DNA of 6,165 nucleotides from positions 1-6,165 of the forward strand of contig ONMY01000039.1 of assembly GCA_900318975.1 (NCBI GenBank). Reading direction: 5' to 3'. This document shows, in pieces, positions 1 through 6,165 of this stretch (positions are counted from its first letter, which is position 1; every line of letters begins with the position of its first letter). The position numbers were made by a program, and so were the translations under genes. Source of the stretch: an uncultured Bacillota bacterium (lineage in GTDB: Bacteria > Bacillota_I > Bacilli_A > Izemoplasmatales > UBA1188). Under the pieces are notes generated by a model. The model ran no database searches and was not told the origin of the DNA. It was given only the letters and a program-made list of their open reading frames with translations.

Positions 1-315
1 CTTACAACCTACTATATTCCATCAAATTCAAGTCTAGTTACTGGTAACTTCTTAAACGCAAATAGTAGTGGAACTTTAGCGATAGATGATCCAAATGATG
101 ATTACTATGAAAGGACATATGATGGTTACACTTATGTTAATGAATTCGCTATGCCAATATACTGGCAAAGTGAACTCGTAATGGCAGGTGAAGAGGAAGA
201 AGATAGTGATTTATTCTTCGATTATTACATCCTAAGAGTTTACTGGGATGGTGTAAGACAAAACAACAAGGAGACAGATATAATATATATTACTGCACGT
301 AATGAATCAGCATAG
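1..315 (+). CDS. C-terminal part of an unrecognised, probably exported protein (5' end outside window)
   Basis: An open frame enters from the left edge and ends at TAG (313-315), giving 104 residues. No start is visible, so total length and any signal peptide are unknown. The fragment is rich in Tyr, Asn, Ser and acidic residues. It holds an acidic run (GEEEEDSD, about residues 67-74), followed by an alternating hydrophobic/polar stretch (FFDYYILRVYWDG) that looks like beta strands, and ends ETDIIYITARNESA. There is no Cys, no C-terminal membrane segment and no LPXTG-type sortase signal. The next gene starts 11 bases downstream and its ribosome binding site overlaps this stop codon, so the two are probably one operon. 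I infer an extracellular beta-type protein, perhaps related to its neighbour, but I do not recognise a family. Confidence is high that it is coding and low for any role. Confidence 0.8.
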   Translation, partial: LTTYYIPSNSSLVTGNFLNANSSGTLAIDDPNDDYYERTYDGYTYVNEFAMPIYWQSELVMAGEEEEDSDLFFDYYILRVYWDGVRQNNKETDIIYITARNESA

Positions 316-318
316 GGA
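314..318 (+). promoter_or_regulatory. Ribosome binding site overlapping the upstream stop codon
   Basis: AGGGA lies 8 bases before the ATG at 327. Its first two bases are the last two of the TAG stop of the preceding gene. This supports the chosen start and suggests that ribosomes finishing the upstream gene can re-initiate here (translational coupling is inferred). Confidence 0.65.
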
Positions 319-326
319 ATAACTTT

Positions 327-410
327 ATGAAGAAAAGAAAACTATTATTTATTTCACTAATATTATCAATAGTTTTGATCCTGACAATCACATCGATTGT
401 TGTTTTTGCT
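327..410 (+). other. Signal peptide or N-terminal membrane anchor of the 337-residue protein
   Basis: Codons 1-28 encode a short basic N-region and about 24 uninterrupted hydrophobic residues ending VVFA. Val at -3 and Ala at -1 would suit type I or SipW-like signal peptidase cleavage. The hydrophobic stretch is long enough to remain as a transmembrane anchor if it is not cut. Confidence 0.7.
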
Positions 411-1340
411 GTGTATACAAAGAGTAGTAGAACTAAACGTGTTATATCATCAACCAAGGATAACGGAATGTTATTCTCATCAAATTATCTAAGTCCAACA
501 GTTGAGAATTCTTTCAATAAAAGGACAATCACAACTCCAGCATCTGATGTTTCTGCAAGTATAAATCTTACTGTATGTAACTATGCACAAGAAAATAGAG
601 GTGAATATCATGATACAAACATCATCTATACACTCTCATTTAAACTCATGTATAAGACCTCTGAAACAACATTCAGAGATGCAACTGCAGGTGATTTAAC
701 GAGTGAATCTGTAACGATTAAACTTGTTGGATCAAATACCACTTATACATTAAATAGTTCTACTCTTTCAGTTACTCCATCAAGTGGTGATTTTTATGAG
801 AGAGTACTTACTGGTGGTATTTCATCAACTGATACATATACCATCTCATTTAGTACTGATTTCAATGATGAAGATTCAAAAATATGCTTATTCTTAATCG
901 CAACCCCAGTTGGTAACTACCAAGATATTAAGAGTATGGATGTAGTAATCCACGTAAAGGTTAGAACAGAAGAAGTTGAAACAAGTTGGACAGGTTCCTT
1001 AAATGAAACAAAAGCCCCATCAGCTCTTGATGGCTTTAACTATGTAATATCTGGAAATGGTTCTGGAACAATCATTTTAAGCTGGGATCCAACTAAGCTT
1101 ACAATCAACCAATTCTTTGTCCTTGATATGATTCCATCATCAGGAACAATCAAATCAGGAAGCGTTGATGATGGTGAGGAAATAGTTAACGATGACTGGG
1201 TATATGTAAGATTTGATGTAGATTCAAGCGAAGTATCTAGATATGAAATACAATTCTTTAGAGTTAATTCAAGTGTAGAATTTGAAACTCTAGATGATGT
1301 TTTAGATGCGATTAATTTTAATTTCGATAGTGCTAGCTAA
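327..1340 (+). CDS. Exported or membrane-anchored beta-rich protein, possibly TasA-like/SipW-dependent type
   Basis: This is a complete 337-residue protein. ATG 327 is supported by an AGGGA site and by an immediate signal-like N-terminus: KKRK at 2-5, a hydrophobic stretch at 6-29, then a polar, basic region (TKSSRTKR, 31-38). A signal peptidase site after Ala28 (VFA) is possible; otherwise the segment is an uncleaved membrane anchor. The mature part is Ser/Thr/Asn/Asp-rich with alternating strand-like stretches. Visible landmarks are FSSNYL (50-55), VCNYAQEN (83-90), IIYTLSFKLMY (99-109), a Gly-rich strand (ISGNGSGTIILSW, 241-253) and an acidic C-terminus. Only two Cys occur (84, 187). The lysine-rich hydrophobic start followed by a Phe-Ser block recalls TasA/camelysin-type proteins processed by SipW, but this is resemblance only. 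No catalytic motif, sortase signal or C-terminal anchor is seen. It sits between two other apparent surface-protein genes with 11- and 14-base gaps, so I infer a role in the same cell-surface assembly. It ends with in-frame tandem stops, TAA TAG. Confidence 0.92.
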   Translation: MKKRKLLFISLILSIVLILTITSIVVFAVYTKSSRTKRVISSTKDNGMLFSSNYLSPTVENSFNKRTITTPASDVSASINLTVCNYAQENRGEYHDTNIIYTLSFKLMYKTSETTFRDATAGDLTSESVTIKLVGSNTTYTLNSSTLSVTPSSGDFYERVLTGGISSTDTYTISFSTDFNDEDSKICLFLIATPVGNYQDIKSMDVVIHVKVRTEEVETSWTGSLNETKAPSALDGFNYVISGNGSGTIILSWDPTKLTINQFFVLDMIPSSGTIKSGSVDDGEEIVNDDWVYVRFDVDSSEVSRYEIQFFRVNSSVEFETLDDVLDAINFNFDSAS

Positions 1341-1341
1341 T

Positions 1342-1345
1342 AGGA
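1342..1345 (+). promoter_or_regulatory. Ribosome binding site of the giant surface-protein gene
   Basis: AGGA begins inside the second of two tandem stop codons of the preceding gene. It ends 9 bases before ATG 1355 and 12 bases before the alternative ATG 1358. The spacing favours 1355, though the two starts differ by a single Met. Confidence 0.65.
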
Positions 1346-1354
1346 AATATAAAT

Positions 1355-1459
1355 ATGATGAAAAAGAGATTTAAAGGAATCCAAAAATTAATAACTTTAT
1401 TAATAACTGCGATTGCGGTATCTTTTGCATTCGTTTTTGGTGTATCTAAAGCATATGCG
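1355..1459 (+). other. Sec signal peptide of the giant surface protein
   Basis: Codons 1-35 give a basic N-region (KKRFK), a hydrophobic core (about residues 12-30) and an A-x-A site (Ala33-Tyr34-Ala35), with mature protein starting AADEREN. This is a classical type I signal peptidase substrate. There is no lipobox Cys, so it is not a lipoprotein. Confidence 0.9.
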
Positions 1460-4400
1460 GCTGATGAGAGAGAAAATGCTGGTAATTATACATTCTATTC
1501 AGATGATGCATTTATTAGCTATGCAATAGCGTTTAATAATAACGGATACAATGCATATGATACTATCACCCTAAACCAACTAGATAGTACCTACTGGAAT
1601 CTTCCAACAGAAGGTAAAGGTTTTACTGGTCTTGGTACAAGTTCAAGACCATTTAGAGGTAAAATCATCATCACAGATTCTGCCGTTAAAGAGTTCTATC
1701 TTGAAGCACCACTATTAAACTATGCAACGACTGAAGCTAAAATTGTTAATTCACCTCAAGATGGTGCTCAAACTCAAACAATCACAATTAGAAGAATTAA
1801 ATCAAACACAAATCCAATCTTAATTGGAACACTAAAATATGCAGAAGGCTATTCAACAAATTTATGTGTAATTAGTGCACATAATGCTATGGATAGTGAT
1901 AATGAATTCGTATGTAATACTGGTTCTCTAATTGGCACAATAGAAAATAACGCAGATGTCACTGTTTCATTCACAAACAATAATACTCATAACTCTATTA
2001 AATCAAATATGTTATCAGCTAATGATATCGGTATGATTGCTGGTACAGTCGGTAATAATGTAACACTTACTATTTCAAGTTTAGGTGGATCAAATACTGA
2101 CTTTGATATCACAACGACAGGAAATAATAAGGCTGCCGGTGGACTCGTTGGTAGAATGGGTATTGCATCAAGCCTAATTATGCCAGCATCATTCTCATCA
2201 ATCACAACCGTTAACGCAGTTAATGGATATGCTGGTGGTATAATCGGTTATTCAAATAGTTCTATAGTTAATATTGATCAATCAACTGTAGTAATAAATA
2301 AGAATATCACAGGCGGATATTCAACTGGTGGTATTTTTGGTTATTATGAAAATACTGATGGCGCTAAAACATTCGATTTAAAGAATGTTACTATAAGTAA
2401 CACGTCTCTTATTAAATCTCAAAAAGGAGAAGGTGCAACTGGTGGTATCTTTGGAACATTAATTTCAGATTATAGTATCAATATAACTGACAGTACAGCT
2501 AATATCGCTAATGATACTAACTATAAGATAGAAGGAACTATTAATGGAAACAGTTCTTATAAGTCTGGTAGCTTAATCGGTTATTATAGTAACTCAAGTC
2601 TTACAAATACATTAAGTATATATAATGAAAAAGTTAACACAAGAGTTAACGCCGGATTAGTAGCTGGTTTAATCGGTAAGATAGACGATTCTAGCCCAGC
2701 ATATATAGATATTCATAATGTCAGAGTTAAAACTGCATCTGGTGCATTTGATGCAGGTTTAATAAATGATATGGGTAATGCTGGTAGTTTCTTAGATTTA
2801 TCAAATAGCGTTATCATAAAAGGAAATGTTAAAGATGGTATCGTAGATCTATTAAATGAAGGTGTAATAAGATTTAAAGGTACTACAGATTTAAGTGAAA
2901 TATCATATGAAGCATCTGCAGCACAGCTTGTTGGGCATCGTGGAAATGGACTAATCTACGCCCTTGGAAGTGGTGGTTTAGAATCTAATTGGATTTATAA
3001 GAGAAGATCAAGTAGTCAAGATAATATCTACGTTGATGATATTGGTGACTGGGGTCAAGTCTTAAGAATTGAACCATCATATAACACACTTAATGAATCA
3101 GATTTCTTTACAGTAGATGATACTAATCATATTGTAACCCTAGAAGCTCATGTTTCAGATATGGGTGATATCGTATCATTCATTAAGACAGCCCTAAATA
3201 TTCAATTAAATATTGAAGATAAAGGTGCCTTAAAATTTAGTAGTTCATCAAGAAGTTCGACAATTCTTTCATCTGACCTTTCAATCACCGGTGATATTAA
3301 TTTAATACATACTGGAATAGTATCACTCCAAAGAGATAATGGTGAAAGTAGAGATAATGGTGAAAGTGGTTTCTATACAGGAACATTTAGTGGCAATGGA
3401 AAAACTGTTTATCTTGCGCTTGGTGAAGCATATGGTGTAGTTAATGGTGAGGAAAAAACAGAAGCAAATAACGGATATAACTATTTTGGTACTGTTCATG
3501 ATCACCATTATATGGGTTTATTCGCAAACACAACTAACGCAACACTTCAAAATATTACTATTGATGGATTTATTTATTCAAAAGCAAGTTCAACCAATTT
3601 TGGCCCACTTGCTGCATCAATTAAATCAACATCCGCATCAACAATCTCTAATATCACATCAAAGACTACTATATATTCATATGTTCGTGGTGGAGCTGCG
3701 AATGTTGGTGGTGTAATTGGAAGAATAAATGATTCATCAACTGGTACAATATATTTAAGTAATATCAATTATCAAAACAATATCTATGAAGATAGAACAA
3801 GTGCAAGTTCAGGTGGTGTAAGATACGGTGGTGTTATTGCATCAATCGACTCATTAAGTACTCTTACAGTTGATCTAGATACAATTGACTTAAAAGGAAA
3901 ATTTACTAATACATCATCTACAGTATTTAATTCATTTGTATATGGTGGATTAATCGGATTCATTAAACAAGATAGAGGAAATCTACATAGAACAATAAAA
4001 ATTAAAAACGTTACAGTAAGTAATGACTTTAATGCTACCTATAAGACAACAAGCTCTGGTGCAACTGCATCAATTCTTGGTGGTACATGGCATGATGCAC
4101 TTGTTTATTTCGGTACAACAAGTTCTAATGGTATAACCATTAATAATAATATTTCATCAATTACTGTTAATTCAGGAAGCTCTAATAGTAGAATGGGTGT
4201 TCTCGTTGGAAGAGGTTCAGGTAAGTGGTATGTAAATGATATTAATGTTACAAATCTAACTGTAACATCAAATGTAAGTTCTAAACTTGGCTTTATCGTA
4301 TATGATGCTTATACAAGTGTTAATTCAGCCTATTCTGGATTATATCTAATTGTAAAGAGAAGTGACTATGATATTTCAAACACAGTCTTCACAGGAACAT

Positions 4401-6165
4401 ATTCAACATTTGATGAAATATGTGGAAACTCTATCATCACAACTGATGGTAATATCCTATCAAATGGTCAAGCAATAATATCACTTGAAAATGCAAGTAA
4501 TGCAAAACTCGCTATGGATGGTTCAAATTGTAACACATATCAAAATGTAACAACTTATGGTATAGAACATAACTCTATTAATTCGTCTACAAGATATAAC
4601 TATAATGTTGATAATATCTTAAATAAAGAGACAAAGACTAATGCTGATAAGTTCTTTATATGGAGCATTAAATCATATGCTCACTCAACAATTGCGCCAC
4701 TCTTTACTGGTGGATTTACAAGCACTAATATCACGGGTAGTCTCGATATGGCTGGATATTCGTATTATCCAATCAATATATCAGAAGCAACTATTTCATC
4801 AGCATCTATTAAATTTGTGAATTCCTTAATAGAAGCATCAGAAGCGGGAAGTGGAAATACTGATTCAACCGTTCGCTCAACTCATATAGACAATAAATCA
4901 CAACACTATATGATGCACGAAGGCTTATTCTTAAATGTCACAGGTTCACTTACACTTTCTAATGTTTCATTTAGCGGTGATGTAAGTAACTATGAAGGCG
5001 GTTCAGGATTTATTGTAAATGGAAATGTTGGAGGTTTAGAAGCTAATCAAACTGTTGTAAATTTATCTAATATCACTTTAGATGGTGCAAAAGTTAATTT
5101 TAAATCAGAAACAACTTATGGTCCTCTTTTAATCAATAAAATTTTAAAGAATTCAACCGTAACATTAGATGGTACTGTTGCATCTGCAAATGGTTATGAT
5201 AGTTTAACCCTTCCAGTTGCTTCATCATTATTTGGCGATGTTGGAGATACTCTCGCAACTAATATTAGTTTAACTTTCTCTCATCTAAAATTAGAATCAA
5301 GAAATACTACTGGTTCAAAATCGCCAACCTATAATACAAATAGGTCTATTTTCTCATGTGCAACTTTATTAAACAGCCTCACTTATATTAATGGCCAAGC
5401 TGTTTATAATTTTGAAAGAAGTGAAGACTGGGGAAGTGGTAATCAAGTTACATACGGCTATGAACTTAGTATCGTTGATCCACTAAAAGGTGAATATGCT
5501 GGAAAAGAAAACATGTACTATAATGATACAACTTACTATGTTGATCCAACAAGTCCAACTGCCACTTCAGCATATGACTTTAGTAGTGGATATTTAAGAT
5601 ATGTATATACACCATATGATCAAGCAAATAAATACCATGAAGTTCGTGTAAACGTTAAAGACTCAGCTCAAATATCTGGTTGTGGTAAATATAATGATCC
5701 ATATATCATTGAGACAAACAAAAACTATACTGGTTCAGAATTATTAAACGCTATCGCAAACATCATTAAGGGTACACCTACAAACGGAACTAAGATAACT
5801 CTTCCTGAAACCTTAATTACTGATACTAATGCTTGGTGTTCAAGTAAAGGTTCAGATCATCTTTATACCTATAATGGTACAGTATTTGAAAGAACTGATG
5901 ATTCAAGTAAGACAAAGAGTCTAGCTGAAGTAAGAGCCCATCTTTCAAAAGCTTACTATCTAGTTAAAACTAATATTGTTTTAGACGATGGTTATATTGG
6001 CCTTGGTGTATTAGATGCCAATGAAGATACATATATGTTTAGAGGTGTCATCGTTGGACTTAATTCAGGTATTACAATCACTAATAACTCATCAAATCCT
6101 TTAGTCTTTGCATCTAATGGATGTGTTATTAAAGATTTAACAGTAGTAGTTAATAAGAATATTGA
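1355..6165 (+). CDS. Giant secreted beta-helix-type surface protein with modular repeats (3' end outside window)
   Basis: I translated this frame from ATG 1355 to the right edge and found no stop: 1603 complete codons, with the true C-terminus outside the window. Residues 1-35 are a Sec signal peptide (MMKKRFK, hydrophobic core, AYA before Ala36). The rest is rich in Asn, Ser, Thr, Ile and Gly and short of Pro and Cys, with repeating strand-turn patterns such as NxxI and GGLVG, as in right-handed parallel beta-helix (pectin-lyase-like) adhesins carrying GLUG-like motifs. By eye I see four modules. Module A is about 90-600, opening FTGLGTSSRPFRG. Module B is about 640-1030, with YTGTFSGNGKTV then HHYMGLF. 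Module C is about 1115-1420, with FTGGF, DMAGYSYYPI, then HYMMHEGLF. Module D is from about 1440 (GCGKYNDPYII) to the edge, with YIGLGV and MFRGVIVG. No lyase or protease active site is recognisable. Sortase signal, membrane anchor or other attachment would lie outside the window. The role is inferred as a surface adhesin or fibre, co-expressed with the two small exported proteins upstream. Confidence 0.93.
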   Translation, partial: MMKKRFKGIQKLITLLITAIAVSFAFVFGVSKAYAADERENAGNYTFYSDDAFISYAIAFNNNGYNAYDTITLNQLDSTYWNLPTEGKGFTGLGTSSRPFRGKIIITDSAVKEFYLEAPLLNYATTEAKIVNSPQDGAQTQTITIRRIKSNTNPILIGTLKYAEGYSTNLCVISAHNAMDSDNEFVCNTGSLIGTIENNADVTVSFTNNNTHNSIKSNMLSANDIGMIAGTVGNNVTLTISSLGGSNTDFDITTTGNNKAAGGLVGRMGIASSLIMPASFSSITTVNAVNGYAGGIIGYSNSSIVNIDQSTVVINKNITGGYSTGGIFGYYENTDGAKTFDLKNVTISNTSLIKSQKGEGATGGIFGTLISDYSINITDSTANIANDTNYKIEGTINGNSSYKSGSLIGYYSNSSLTNTLSIYNEKVNTRVNAGLVAGLIGKIDDSSPAYIDIHNVRVKTASGAFDAGLINDMGNAGSFLDLSNSVIIKGNVKDGIVDLLNEGVIRFKGTTDLSEISYEASAAQLVGHRGNGLIYALGSGGLESNWIYKRRSSSQDNIYVDDIGDWGQVLRIEPSYNTLNESDFFTVDDTNHIVTLEAHVSDMGDIVSFIKTALNIQLNIEDKGALKFSSSSRSSTILSSDLSITGDINLIHTGIVSLQRDNGESRDNGESGFYTGTFSGNGKTVYLALGEAYGVVNGEEKTEANNGYNYFGTVHDHHYMGLFANTTNATLQNITIDGFIYSKASSTNFGPLAASIKSTSASTISNITSKTTIYSYVRGGAANVGGVIGRINDSSTGTIYLSNINYQNNIYEDRTSASSGGVRYGGVIASIDSLSTLTVDLDTIDLKGKFTNTSSTVFNSFVYGGLIGFIKQDRGNLHRTIKIKNVTVSNDFNATYKTTSSGATASILGGTWHDALVYFGTTSSNGITINNNISSITVNSGSSNSRMGVLVGRGSGKWYVNDINVTNLTVTSNVSSKLGFIVYDAYTSVNSAYSGLYLIVKRSDYDISNTVFTGTYSTFDEICGNSIITTDGNILSNGQAIISLENASNAKLAMDGSNCNTYQNVTTYGIEHNSINSSTRYNYNVDNILNKETKTNADKFFIWSIKSYAHSTIAPLFTGGFTSTNITGSLDMAGYSYYPINISEATISSASIKFVNSLIEASEAGSGNTDSTVRSTHIDNKSQHYMMHEGLFLNVTGSLTLSNVSFSGDVSNYEGGSGFIVNGNVGGLEANQTVVNLSNITLDGAKVNFKSETTYGPLLINKILKNSTVTLDGTVASANGYDSLTLPVASSLFGDVGDTLATNISLTFSHLKLESRNTTGSKSPTYNTNRSIFSCATLLNSLTYINGQAVYNFERSEDWGSGNQVTYGYELSIVDPLKGEYAGKENMYYNDTTYYVDPTSPTATSAYDFSSGYLRYVYTPYDQANKYHEVRVNVKDSAQISGCGKYNDPYIIETNKNYTGSELLNAIANIIKGTPTNGTKITLPETLITDTNAWCSSKGSDHLYTYNGTVFERTDDSSKTKSLAEVRAHLSKAYYLVKTNIVLDDGYIGLGVLDANEDTYMFRGVIVGLNSGITITNNSSNPLVFASNGCVIKDLTVVVNKNI
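2138..2677 (+). repeat. GLUG-like beta-helix turns, first block (protein-level repeat)
   Basis: Within module A the same short motif returns at irregular 30-40-residue spacing: AGGLVG (261-266), AGGIIG (293-298), TGGIFG (324-329), TGGIFG (362-367), SGSLIG (404-409) and AGLIG-type (437-441). Each is preceded by a strand of the type NxxITxxN. This matches the general look of GLUG-type and right-handed beta-helix repeats. The copies are diverged at the DNA level, so this is a structural repeat and not a recent duplication. Confidence 0.75.
3332..3367 (+). repeat. Exact 18-bp tandem duplication, two copies
   Basis: AGAGATAATGGTGAAAGT occurs twice back to back (3332-3349 and 3350-3367), in frame, encoding Arg-Asp-Asn-Gly-Glu-Ser twice (residues 660-671). 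The copies are identical base for base, unlike the diverged repeats elsewhere in the gene, which suggests recent replication slippage. The insert sits just before the GTFSGNGKTV block at the start of module B and, being hydrophilic, probably lies in a loop. Confidence 0.95.
3503..3568 (+). repeat. Module-opening block, copy 1 (HHYMGLF...LQNITIDG)
   Basis: Residues 717-738 read His-His-Tyr-Met-Gly-Leu-Phe, then an Asn/Thr-rich strand (LQNITIDG). The same order returns at residues 1184-1208 in module C. In both cases it follows a polar linker and precedes a run of beta-helix-like turns, so it seems to mark the point where the helix proper of each module begins. Confidence 0.6.
3704..4216 (+). 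repeat. GLUG-like beta-helix turns, second block (protein-level repeat)
   Basis: Module B repeats the motif seen in module A: VGGVIG (784-789), YGGVIA (824-829), YGGLIG (863-868), a weaker ATASILG (about 903-909) and MGVLVG (about 947-952). Spacing is again about 35-45 residues. This supports modules A and B being built on the same fold. Confidence 0.7.
4904..4978 (+). repeat. Module-opening block, copy 2 (HYMMHEGLF...LSNVSFSG)
   Basis: Residues 1184-1208 read His-Tyr-Met-Met-His-Glu-Gly-Leu-Phe, then LTLSNVSFSG. They match the block at residues 717-738 in order and spacing, with a short insertion (Met-His-Glu) before Gly-Leu-Phe. Confidence 0.6.

Noticed and set aside
255..284. Promoter-like pair: AAGACA, 18 bases, then a perfect TATAAT, 42 bases before the ATG at 327
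   Set aside because: It lies inside the coding end of the upstream gene. The -35 is weak, and TATAAT arises often by chance in such AT-rich sequence. An internal promoter for the second gene is possible but not supported enough to annotate.
1987..2205. 72-codon open frame on the minus strand
   Set aside because: Antisense to the giant surface-protein gene, with no ribosome binding site seen and composition explained by the opposite strand.
3323..3508. 61-codon open frame on the minus strand
   Set aside because: Shadow of the giant gene; its repeated FTIIS motif is just the complement of the 18-bp tandem repeat.
3444..3716. 90-codon open frame on the plus strand, Gln/His/Leu-rich
   Set aside because: Out-of-frame shadow of the giant gene, whose own frame is open throughout and carries clear repeats; low-complexity composition is unlike a real protein.
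3574..3768. 64-codon open frame on the minus strand
   Set aside because: Antisense shadow over the Ser/Thr-rich coding sequence of module B; no supporting start signals.
5801..5815. LPETL in the giant protein, resembling a sortase LPXTG signal
   Set aside because: The last residue is Leu rather than Gly, it is internal, and no hydrophobic segment plus basic tail follows.
1..6165. Alternative genetic code (TGA=Trp), considered because of low GC and Mycoplasma-like composition
   Set aside because: All Trp codons found in the three frames are TGG and no in-frame TGA occurs, so nothing requires recoding.

Overview
The window looks like bacterial chromosome from a low-GC Bacillota/Mycoplasmatota-type organism, possibly one of the poorly characterised gut Bacilli. 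That assignment is inference from three observations: strongly AT-rich coding sequence, AGGA-type ribosome binding sites, and secreted proteins rich in Asn, Ser, Thr and Ile. All 13 Trp codons I found in the three reading frames are TGG, and the two visible stops are TAG and TAA. The standard code therefore fits, and a Mycoplasma-type TGA=Trp code is unlikely.

The whole window is coding on the + strand and reads as a piece of one operon for exported proteins. (1) Bases 1-315 are the 3' end of a gene, with 104 codons visible; it is an acidic, beta-type protein with no recognised family. (2) Bases 327-1340 are a complete 337-residue exported or membrane-anchored protein. Its N-terminus and beta-rich body recall the SipW-dependent/TasA-like secreted proteins of Bacillota, but this is only a resemblance. 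(3) From 1355 a very large open frame runs off the right edge without a stop: 1603 codons visible. It begins with a Sec signal peptide (AYA cleavage site) and then reads as a long right-handed beta-helix-type surface protein. The protein is built of several similar modules, each opening with an F-x-G or GLG block and continuing through turns containing GGLVG/GGIIG-like (GLUG-like) motifs.

The gaps between genes are 11 and 14 bases, each filled by a Shine-Dalgarno sequence. There is no room for a terminator, so co-transcription and probably coupled translation are likely. A working inference is that the operon makes a cell-surface structure: one or two small exported beta proteins plus a giant fibrous adhesin-like protein. 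No enzyme active site, RNA gene, CRISPR array, insertion sequence or phage feature is visible. The most distinctive features are the modular layout of the giant protein and an exact 18-bp in-frame tandem duplication within it.
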